A DNA stretch of 8,689 nt from positions 1 to 8,689 of the forward strand of contig DNFG01000411.1 in assembly GCA_003487005.1 (NCBI GenBank). Direction: 5' to 3'. Origin of the DNA: Bryobacterales bacterium. Its GTDB lineage: Bacteria > Acidobacteriota > Terriglobia > Bryobacterales > Bryobacteraceae. This document shows positions 1 to 5,214 of this stretch, in pieces (the stretch's first letter is position 1; each line of letters opens with the position of its first letter). The notes under the pieces were generated by a model. That model was not told the origin of the DNA. It ran no database searches and worked only from the letters and a program-made list of their open reading frames with translations. Both the position numbers and the translations under genes were made by a program.

Positions 1-37
1 AAGGTGACTGGAGTTCATGCGTTTTCTCTTCCGATCT
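1..37. other. Illumina TruSeq adapter remnant at contig end
   Basis: Bases 4-17 read GTGACTGGAGTTCA and bases 26-37 read CTCTTCCGATCT. These are the two ends of the standard 34-base TruSeq index-side adapter, in the right order and at the right distance. Only the eight bases between them (18-25, TGCGTTTT instead of GACGTGTG) differ, at four positions, giving 30 of 34 matches. The AAG at 1-3 sits where the index would end and fits the TruSeq index 12 primer (TACAAG). The adapter sequence is established knowledge; the match is seen directly. Genomic sequence therefore starts at about base 38, and anything translated from 1-37 is artefact. The four mismatches suggest low-quality read ends went into the assembly. 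Confidence 0.93.
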
Positions 38-541
38 ATTGGCGTCGCCGCGCCGCGCGGCCAGATACATCCGGAGAGCCAGCAACCGGCTCTGGTGTTC
101 ACTCTGCAGCGGCAGATGCCGGCTGGCTTCCTTCAGTTCGGCTTCGCCGGCGTCAGGCTCCCACAATGAGACATAGAGCGAGGCGAGATTGAGGTGGGTC
201 GACGCCAGCAATTCGGGTTCGCCCGCCGCCCGCGCGCTTCCCAAGGCGGCCCGGTAGGCTGTCTCGGCATCCCGGTAGCGATGCGCGCTGAAGAAACTGC
301 CGGCCGCCGCACCCTCGAAAAACCCCTGCCGGCGCACATCACCCAGTGCGCGGGCATATTCCGCTCCCCGCAAAAAGAGCCCGGCCGCTTCGTTGAAGCG
401 GCGCTCCGACAGCATCTTCGATCCTTCCCTTGAGAGCCTTCCGAACTCCGCGGGAACCGGCGCTGTCTTACCGGATTCTCCTCCCCCCGCAGTGAGCAGA
501 ATTAGAGTGCATAGCCCCCCAAAGCTGACGAATCTGTGCAT
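38..541 (-). CDS. Secreted TPR-like repeat protein, 3' part missing
   Basis: This minus-strand frame is open from an ATG at 541 to the contig end, giving 168 genomic codons before the adapter begins. The protein starts MHRFVSFGGLCTLILLTAGG, a plausible signal peptide. After it come helical repeats with TPR character: SEGAKMLSERRFNEAAGLF-type spacing near residues 40-60, then RYRDAETAYRAALGSARAAG near 90-110, then a helix pair around LASTHLNLASLYVSLWEPDAGEAEL. The A/G/Y/A spacing is typical of tetratricopeptide repeats, which act as protein-protein scaffolds. A GAGAAG six bases ahead of the ATG could be the ribosome site. Long TPR proteins in acidobacteria often carry a C-terminal CHAT or kinase domain, but the rest is lost here, so no specific function is assigned. 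The frame runs on into the adapter; those residues are artificial. Confidence 0.75.
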
Positions 542-588
542 TCTGGCTTCTCATTATGGTCGTCTTGGAGGCGGGTACCAGCATCCCT

Positions 589-615
589 AGGAGTACCACT
601 ACCAGTGGTACTCCT
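589..615. promoter_or_regulatory. Perfect 12-bp inverted repeat, operator-like
   Basis: AGGAGTACCACT (589-600) and AGTGGTACTCCT (604-615) are perfect reverse complements around a three-base centre, ACC. It lies 48 bases upstream of the minus-strand TPR gene start, where a promoter operator would be expected. No T run follows on either strand, so a terminator is unlikely. The inner heptamers TACCACT and AGTGGTA resemble the inverted-heptamer sites of NarL/FixJ-type regulators (consensus TACYYMT, usually with a two-base spacer), but here with a three-base spacer and one mismatch. The regulator is unknown and the family suggestion is inference. Confidence 0.6.
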
Positions 616-646
616 GCTCAGGATACCAGAGATTCCCCCTAAGGGT

Positions 647-664
647 ACCCCAGAATTGTGGGGT
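647..664. promoter_or_regulatory. Second operator-like dyad with AATT centre
   Basis: ACCCCA (647-652) and TGGGGT (659-664) are reverse complements flanking GAATTG, whose core AATT is itself symmetrical. Sixteen of the 18 bases obey the symmetry. The size and shape suit a dimeric transcription factor. It lies about 105 bases upstream of the TPR gene start and 32 bases right of the perfect 12-bp repeat, so the two may form one control region. No regulator gene is in the window. Confidence 0.4.
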
Positions 665-759
665 TAACTCATTAAAATTCACTCTGATTTGTCGCCACGG
701 ACAACCTGCGTCCGCCTTGCCCGCCTATCCCGGTTTAGAGCCAGGTATCGGGGGGAAGG

Positions 760-900
760 ATGATGATGATGATCGGCTCGTCCATTACCGTTTCTCCTTT
801 ACCGAAGTACCCGGGAACCTTCCCGGACCTGCCAACACTCTCGCCAGCGGATCCGCGAGCGCCGAACCGTCATTTTTCGCAAGTATTTGATTCCACTTGA
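760..900 (+). CDS. Possible 46-residue small ORF, uncertain
   Basis: Four consecutive ATG codons begin at 760, directly after a purine-rich GGGGGGAAGG (750-759) that could serve as ribosome site for the third or fourth ATG (766, 769). The frame runs 46 codons to a TGA at 898. The product starts MMMMIGSSITVSPLPKYPG and is rich in proline and serine, with no signal peptide, membrane helix or motif. I recognise no family. A 16-base dyad (CCGGGAA-CC-TTCCCGG, 811-826) lies inside it. A strong-looking start signal in an otherwise empty region is the only argument in favour; chance is quite possible at this length. Confidence 0.25.
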   Translation: MMMMIGSSITVSPLPKYPGTFPDLPTLSPADPRAPNRHFSQVFDST

Positions 901-1091
901 TATATTTTTTTTGAAAAGCCGTCACTACCTTCCCGGCACCGTGACAAATTAGGCGGCACGCCCTGGCCGACGGGCCCTGCCGGACCACATTCCGGACTTG
1001 CTTTTTCACTCAATCCAGCCCAATGCCGGAAGCGCCCACCTTTTGGCCAGACCGGACTCCCGTCTGACCGAAAGGCCCGCCAAAGAGGATT

Positions 1092-1120
1092 GCCGGACTG
1101 AGTTCAACGCAATGTCCGGC
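1092..1120 (+). repeat. Stem-loop, 7-bp arms
   Basis: GCCGGAC (1092-1098) and GTCCGGC (1114-1120) are perfect complements across a 15-base loop, and TTT follows at 1121. It is the first of several stem-loops between here and 1275, upstream of the small-protein gene at 1477. The T run is too short and the loop too large for a confident terminator call. Confidence 0.4.
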
Positions 1121-1219
1121 TTTCGGAGCGGAATTCCGGAGGAGGACCGGGTGGTTCGCGCTGGGCGGTCCAGGCGGACCAGACGGCCCATTGCACCAGA
1201 GGGAGACCGTTTGCTTTGT

Positions 1220-1233
1220 TCGCGCTAGCGCGA
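1220..1233. repeat. Perfect 14-bp palindrome TCGCGCTAGCGCGA
   Basis: The 14 bases read identically on both strands, with CTAG at the centre. In DNA this would suit a dimeric protein; as RNA it could fold with a CTAG loop on a five-pair stem. It lies 243 bases upstream of the gene starting at 1477. No partner is evident. Confidence 0.45.
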
Positions 1234-1254
1234 CCGCGGAACATCCGGCGGAGA

Positions 1255-1275
1255 GCGCCGGACCGTGCCCGGCGC
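1255..1275 (+). repeat. GC-rich stem-loop, 7-bp arms
   Basis: GCGCCGG (1255-1261) pairs perfectly with CCGGCGC (1269-1275) across a seven-base loop. No T run follows, so it is not a standard terminator. It could be part of a structured leader for the downstream gene, if transcription begins that far upstream. Confidence 0.45.
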
Positions 1276-1476
1276 AGGGCGGGGCGCCACGAGCCATCAA
1301 ATGCGGCCGGAACTCTGCTTCTTGCCGCCGAATTCGGGATCGGGACGGCCTTCCGCGCACGTTCTGACGGTGGGAATCGATTCCTGAATCACCCCCGTAA
1401 CTTTCCGATTGGGGGAGCGCCATTACTGGCTGAGACCGGAGTCCGGCAAGGACGCCAGGTCAATAGGAGCAAAGCC

Positions 1477-1947
1477 ATGCACACAACACGTTTTGCCGCC
1501 GCCGCGTTCGCGGCGCTTTGGCTGATGGCCGGCACCGCCGCGGCGGCGCCGGATTTCTCGGGCAACTGGAAGATCAACGTCGCCAAGAGCGACCTGGGGC
1601 AGATGCCGGCTCCGGACAAGTGGGATTCCGTTGTGGCTCATAAGGATCCGGAGCTGAAGGTGACCACCACCATGGTCAGCCAGATGGGCGAACGGACGAT
1701 CGAAGCGGCCTACCGGACCGACGGAGTGGAAACCGAGTCGACCCGGGGAGAAATGAAGGCCAAATCGACCGCGAAATGGGAGGGCGAAACACTCAGCATC
1801 GTGTCGAAAATGACCACTCCGGGCGGCGAGATGACGATCACCGAGAAGTGGAGTCTGGGCGATGACGGCAAAACGATGACCATCCACTCGAAGTGGAGTT
1901 CGGACCGGGGCGAATTCGAATTCAAGCGCGTGATGGACAAACAGTAG
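1477..1947 (+). CDS. Secreted small PDFSGxWK-type protein (paralogue 1)
   Basis: This encodes 156 residues. AGGAG at 1465-1469, seven bases ahead, supports the ATG at 1477, although the frame stays open far upstream. Residues 1-24 (MHTTRF, then an alanine-rich hydrophobic stretch ending in AAAA) form a signal peptide. The mature part opens PDFSGNWKIN and continues as alternating polar/hydrophobic strands (LKVTTTM, ERTIEAAYRTDG, STAKWEGETLSIVSK, MTITEKWSL) to a charged end, FKRVMDKQ. Such proteins are common in acidobacteria and look like small lipocalin-like beta-barrels of unknown function; this is inference from strand pattern and motif. The next gene encodes a clear paralogue sharing PDFSG, PDKWD, HKDP, QMGER, EKWSL, DGKT and DKQ. 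The product is probably periplasmic. No catalytic residues are evident. Confidence 0.85.
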   Translation: MHTTRFAAAAFAALWLMAGTAAAAPDFSGNWKINVAKSDLGQMPAPDKWDSVVAHKDPELKVTTTMVSQMGERTIEAAYRTDGVETESTRGEMKAKSTAKWEGETLSIVSKMTTPGGEMTITEKWSLGDDGKTMTIHSKWSSDRGEFEFKRVMDKQ

Positions 1948-1979
1948 CCGCGCGCCGGGTTATCCTGAGGAGGTCGGAA

Positions 1980-2009
1980 TTGCCCCAAGGGAGAACCCAA
2001 ATCGAATGA
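1980..2009 (+). CDS. Possible nine-codon leader ORF coupled to next gene
   Basis: A perfect AGGAGG (1968-1973) sits six bases ahead of a TTG at 1980. From there nine codons (reading LPQGRTQIE) run to a TGA at 2007-2009, which overlaps the ATG of the next gene as ATGA (2006-2009). The strongest ribosome site in this gap therefore does not serve the annotated start directly, since that start is in another frame. The arrangement suggests translational coupling through a tiny leader. It may equally be chance: TTG is a weak start codon, and the next gene has its own AAGGGAG at 1987-1993. Confidence 0.3.
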   Translation: MPQGRTQIE

Positions 2010-2479
2010 CCCGCAAATTCTGGATCGGCGCCGTCATGGCGCTGGTCGTCGCACTCGCTCTGCCGGCGGCGGACAAGCCGGACTTCAGTGGCAGTTGGAA
2101 GCTGAATTCCGCCAGGAGCGACTTCGGCCCGATGCCGCCCCCGGACAAATGGGACATGGTGGTGGAGCACAAGGACCCGAGTCTGAAGGTGAAGACCACC
2201 ATGGCGAACGCCCAGATGGGTGAACGCAACGATGAAGCCGAATATGCTACCGACGGCACGGAAAAGGCGAATGGAGCGACCACGGCAGTGGTGACCTGGG
2301 AAGGCGCCCTGATCGTGTTCAAGACGTCGCGCAAGGTGAACATGCAGGGCGAACAGGTGGAAATCAAAGGCGAAGAGAAGTGGAGTCTGAGTGAGGATGG
2401 CAAGACGCTGACGGTGGACGCCAAACTGACAGCGCCCATGGGCGAGTTCCAGATGAAGCGAGTGTTGGACAAGCAGTAA
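2006..2479 (+). CDS. Secreted small PDFSGxWK-type protein (paralogue 2)
   Basis: This encodes 157 residues and starts 58 bases after the preceding paralogue, in the same direction, so co-transcription is likely. MTRKFW followed by a hydrophobic run ending at about residue 22 forms a signal peptide. The mature protein begins DKPDFSGSWKLN and follows the first paralogue nearly throughout: PPPDKWD, VVEHKDPSLKVKTTM, QMGER, ATDGTEK, VTWEG, EEKWSLSEDGKT, MGEFQMKRVLDKQ. The two differ mainly in the middle (about residues 85-115), where spacing and sequence have drifted. The pair is best read as an older tandem duplication, diverged but with the ends conserved. Function is unknown; a lipocalin-like ligand-binding barrel is a guess. 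AAGGGAG at 1987-1993 is rather far (12 bases) from the ATG. Confidence 0.85.
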   Translation: MTRKFWIGAVMALVVALALPAADKPDFSGSWKLNSARSDFGPMPPPDKWDMVVEHKDPSLKVKTTMANAQMGERNDEAEYATDGTEKANGATTAVVTWEGALIVFKTSRKVNMQGEQVEIKGEEKWSLSEDGKTLTVDAKLTAPMGEFQMKRVLDKQ

Positions 2480-2534
2480 CCGGCATCGATCATTGTTGAC
2501 GCCACCGGCCGGAGAGGCGAATCTGTATAGATTC

Positions 2535-3296
2535 ATGTCTTCTCCGGCCGATTTCATTGCGACGGCCCGGCAACGTCTGGAGCGTCCGGGTCACCAGTTC
2601 CGGTTTCTCGAGTTCTTCATCATGGTCTTCGTGGTCGTCCTGCTGATCTCGAACCTGGTGGGGCAGAAGATCTGCGCGGTGGGCCCGTTCCGGATCAGCG
2701 GGGCGCAGTTGCTGTTTCCGATCACGTACATCTTTGGGGACATCTTCACGGAGGTGTACGGCTATTCGGGGGCGCGGCGGGCGATCTGGATGGGCTTTTT
2801 CGCCTCGGTGCTGATGGCGGGATTCGGGATGCTGGTGGTGGCGCTGCCGCCGGCGCCGGAGTGGGAGAATCAGGCGGCGTTCGAGACGGTGTTCAATTTC
2901 GTCCCCCGGATGGTTCTGGCGAGTCTGGTGGCGTTCTGGGCGGGCGAGTTCGTGAACTCGTTCGTGATGGCGAAGATGAAGGTGTGGACGCGCGGGCGGC
3001 ATCTGTGGATGCGGACGATCGGATCGACGGTGGTGGGGCAGTTCGTGGATTCGGTGCTGGTGATCACGATCATCTTCGCGGGATCGCAGGGCTGGATGAC
3101 GATCGTCAACCTGATCTTCTCGGGCTATCTCGGGAAGGTCCTGTATGAAGCGGCGATGACGCCGGTGACCTACATGGTGGTGAATGCGCTGAAACGGGCC
3201 GAAGGGGTGGATGTGTACGACGTCGAGACGAATTTCAGCCCGTTCGCGAGCGGAGCGGCGGGCGAGGAGTACCGTCCGGTGGAAGCCGGGGATTAA
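2535..3296 (+). CDS. yhhQ: YhhQ-family queuosine precursor transporter
   Basis: This is a 253-residue integral membrane protein of the YhhQ/DUF165 family, which imports the queuosine precursors preQ0 and preQ1 for tRNA modification. The family signature ITYIFGDIFTEVYGYSGARR lies at residues 63-82, followed by WMGF. The later blocks EFVNSFVMAKMKVWTRG (138-154) and GSTVVGQFVDSVLVI (163-177) are also typical. Hydrophobic segments at about 25-45, 55-70, 83-105, 122-146, 163-182 and 187-215 fit a six-helix protein, with a hydrophilic C-terminal tail. The frame is open back to a TTG at 2493, but that extension (LLTPPAGEANLYRF) adds nothing family-like. I prefer the ATG at 2535, although its ribosome site is poor: GGAGAGG at 2511-2517 is 17 bases away. 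No queuosine biosynthesis gene is visible nearby, which suits a salvage-dependent transporter. Confidence 0.9.
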   Translation: MSSPADFIATARQRLERPGHQFRFLEFFIMVFVVVLLISNLVGQKICAVGPFRISGAQLLFPITYIFGDIFTEVYGYSGARRAIWMGFFASVLMAGFGMLVVALPPAPEWENQAAFETVFNFVPRMVLASLVAFWAGEFVNSFVMAKMKVWTRGRHLWMRTIGSTVVGQFVDSVLVITIIFAGSQGWMTIVNLIFSGYLGKVLYEAAMTPVTYMVVNALKRAEGVDVYDVETNFSPFASGAAGEEYRPVEAGD

Positions 3297-3405
3297 GGGG
3301 TCAGGGGCGTTCCGATTTCCGCAACCGGGGGTATTGTGTGCGCGTCCAACCCCGATAGTGGGAGTTCCGACACCATCCCGCCTTCGGCCTGCCGTCCGGT
3401 TTGGC

Positions 3406-3434
3406 TTGACCCCGGCAGCGGGCCTCTCTACAAT
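3406..3434 (+). promoter_or_regulatory. Sigma70-type promoter for the GWxTD gene
   Basis: TTGACC (3406-3411) and TACAAT (3429-3434) are separated by exactly 17 bases, each differing from the consensus hexamer at a single position. Transcription would start near 3441, giving a leader of about 48 bases to the ATG at 3489. This is the clearest promoter in the window. It probably also drives the barrel gene downstream, since no terminator is seen between the two. Confidence 0.8.
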
Positions 3435-3488
3435 TGGAGCTAGACTGGAGGCGAAGTGTCTCCACTGGGAGCGGAAACAGGTAAGCGT

Positions 3489-5162
3489 ATGAAGAACAAA
3501 CAGCTTTTCTCCATTGTGATGGCCGGTGCGCTGGTCTTCACCACTGGCGACGCTTCCTTCGCCCAGAAGAAGAAAAAGGGCGAGCAGGCGCCGCGGGAGA
3601 CCGTCGCCAAGCCATTGAGCGAAAAGGAATTGAAACGGCGGGAGGCGCGGCTCCGGAAGGAGTTGATGACGCCCTACCGGAACTGGCTCAATGTGGACGT
3701 CACCTACATCATCACGGACGAGGAGCGGAAGGCGTTCGGCCGTCTGGAGACGGACGAAGAGCGCGAGCAGTTTATCGAGCAGTTCTGGCTGAGGCGGGAT
3801 CCGACGCCGGACACGGTGGAAAACGAGTACAAGGAAGAGCATTACCGGCGTATTGCGTACGCGAATGAGCGGTTTGCGTCGGGTTTCCCGGGTTGGCGGT
3901 CGGACCGGGGCCGGATTTACATCACCTTCGGGCCGGCCGATGAAGTGGAATCGCGGCCGTCGGGCGGCACCTACGAACGCCCGTGGGAAGAAGGCGGCGG
4001 CACGACGTCGGTGTTTCCGTTCGAGAAGTGGCGGTACCGCTACATCGAAGGGATCGGAACGGACATCATGATTGAGTTCGTGGACACGTCCATGACGGGC
4101 GAATACCGCATGACGATGGATCCGTCGGAGAAGGACGCGCTGATGCACGTGCCCGGCGCGGGTCTGACGATGATGGAGCAGTTGGGCATGGCGGACAAGG
4201 CGGACCGCTTCAGCCGGACCGACGGAACGAGGCTCGGCACGGGCACGGCGCCGCTGCCGATGCGCATGCAGCAGTTCGAGCGTTTGCAACAGTTTGCGAT
4301 GCTGCAGAAGCCGCCTTCGGTGAAGTTCAAGGATCTTGAGGCGCAGGTCAACTCCCGGGTGATGTTCAACCTGCTGCCGATGGAAGTGCGGGCGGACTTC
4401 TTCCCGGCCACCTCCTCGACCGTGATGACCAACATCACGCTGCAGTTCAACCGCAGCGAACTGCAATTCAAGCAGGAAGGGGCGGTTTCGCAGGCGGCGG
4501 TGAACATTTACGCGCGGGTGACGTCGATGACCCGGCGTCCGGTGAACGTGTTCGAAGACGTGGTGACGGTGGACGTGCCGACGGACCTGCTGCAGCAGGC
4601 GAGTACCGGGGCGAGCATCTACCAGAAGTCGATTCCGCTGCAGCCTGGAATGTACCGGTTGAATGTGGTCGCCAAGGATATCGTCGGCGGCAACATGAAC
4701 AACTACGAAATGGCGCTGAACGTGCCCCGCATGGATGAAGATCAGCTGTTTGCCTCTTCGCTGGTGCTGGCGGATGTGATCGAGAAGGTGCCCACGCGTT
4801 CGATTGGCGCGGGCCAGTTCGTGATCGGGACTTCGAAGGTCCGGCCGCGGATGGGCGACAAGTTCAAGCGCAACGAGAAGATGGGCATCTACATGCAGTT
4901 GTTCAACTTCCAGCCGGAAGAGGGGACCGCGAAGCCGAAGGGCACGATTGAGTACGAGATTGTGAAGAACAGCGATAACAGCAAGGTTCTTGAGTTCAGC
5001 GAGGATGTGGCCGCGTTGGGCGGCAGCGCCGCGCAGATGACGATCGAGAAGTTGTTGCCGCTGGAATCGCTGGAGGCCGGGCAGTACACGCTGCGGATCA
5101 AGGTGACGGATACTCTGAAGAACGAGACCTTGACGCAGCAGACTGAGTTTACTATTTCTTAG
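3489..5162 (+). CDS. Exported GWxTD-domain protein
   Basis: This encodes 557 residues. The ATG at 3489 gives a good signal peptide (MKNKQ, hydrophobic core, cleavage after ASFA at residue 25), so I prefer it over an in-frame GTG at 3456 that lies only about 15 bases after the predicted transcript start. A lysine-rich linker (residues 26-60) is followed by the GWxTD domain at about 60-205: YIITDEERKAF, then FIEQFWLRRDPTPDT (95-109), ending in GWRSDRGRIYITFGPAD (135-151) and YRYIEG. The name motif here reads GWRSD, with S for T. Residues 255-280 are rich in M and Q. The remainder (about 290-557) looks like beta-sandwich material. GWxTD proteins are widespread in acidobacteria and relatives, with no established biochemical role. 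The outer-membrane barrel gene follows 52 bases later, pointing to an envelope function. Confidence 0.9.
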   Translation: MKNKQLFSIVMAGALVFTTGDASFAQKKKKGEQAPRETVAKPLSEKELKRREARLRKELMTPYRNWLNVDVTYIITDEERKAFGRLETDEEREQFIEQFWLRRDPTPDTVENEYKEEHYRRIAYANERFASGFPGWRSDRGRIYITFGPADEVESRPSGGTYERPWEEGGGTTSVFPFEKWRYRYIEGIGTDIMIEFVDTSMTGEYRMTMDPSEKDALMHVPGAGLTMMEQLGMADKADRFSRTDGTRLGTGTAPLPMRMQQFERLQQFAMLQKPPSVKFKDLEAQVNSRVMFNLLPMEVRADFFPATSSTVMTNITLQFNRSELQFKQEGAVSQAAVNIYARVTSMTRRPVNVFEDVVTVDVPTDLLQQASTGASIYQKSIPLQPGMYRLNVVAKDIVGGNMNNYEMALNVPRMDEDQLFASSLVLADVIEKVPTRSIGAGQFVIGTSKVRPRMGDKFKRNEKMGIYMQLFNFQPEEGTAKPKGTIEYEIVKNSDNSKVLEFSEDVAALGGSAAQMTIEKLLPLESLEAGQYTLRIKVTDTLKNETLTQQTEFTIS

Positions 5163-5176
5163 TAGGGAGAGGTGAT

Positions 5177-5206
5177 GACGCGCTCCCCCCGCGCGGGGGA
5201 CGCGTC
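5177..5206 (+). promoter_or_regulatory. Strong intercistronic stem-loop
   Basis: GACGCG (5177-5182) pairs with CGCGTC (5201-5206), and TCCCCC (5184-5189) with GGGGGA (5195-5200). This gives 12 base pairs interrupted only by one bulged C (5183), with a CGCGC loop. It starts 14 bases after the stop of the GWxTD gene and ends eight bases before the ATG of the barrel gene. No T run follows, so it is not a normal terminator. It could hold back translation of the downstream gene, protect the upstream message end, or mark a processing site; all three are inference. Confidence 0.7.
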
Positions 5207-5214
5207 CGAAACGG

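Larger units (their letters stand above)
542..1476. other. Long intergenic region, no convincing large gene
   Basis: This stretch separates the leftward TPR gene from the rightward small-protein genes. Frames on both strands are arginine-, proline- and glycine-rich, resemble no family I recognise and lack good ribosome sites. The one exception worth listing is the short ORF at 760-900. The left part (576-664) holds inverted repeats built around TACC. An AT-rich island lies at about 876-915, ending in a run of eight T's. The right part (about 1090-1420) is GC-rich and contains several stem-loops. The ten-base ACCTTCCCGG occurs twice (817-826 and 927-936), and CCGGA-type words are dense between 980 and 1150. 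I find no clear sigma70 promoter for the gene starting at 1477. Confidence 0.6.

Noticed and set aside
589..615. Intrinsic terminator for either neighbour
   Set aside because: The stem is strong, but no T run follows on either strand, and it lies upstream, not downstream, of the nearest gene.
785..1009. 74-codon minus-strand frame starting MKKQVRNVVRQG
   Set aside because: It has a GTG start, no recognisable family and no good ribosome site, and it overlaps the dyads of the intergenic region. Considered as a small protein but not supported.
1216..1476. In-frame upstream extension of the first small-protein gene
   Set aside because: It is arginine-rich and without family resemblance, and would bury a clear signal peptide; the AGGAG before the ATG at 1477 decides the start.
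2496..2531. TTGACG and TATAGA as a promoter for the YhhQ-family gene
   Set aside because: The spacing is 24 bases, too long for a sigma70 promoter, and the start point would fall on the ATG itself.
2493..2534. TTG start for the YhhQ-family gene 42 bases upstream
   Set aside because: The added 14 residues are not typical of the family and no ribosome site precedes the TTG. The ATG at 2535 is preferred, though its own site is weak.
2480..2534. preQ1 riboswitch upstream of the queuosine-precursor transporter
   Set aside because: The 55-base gap lacks the expected C-rich/A-rich aptamer arrangement; nothing like it was seen.
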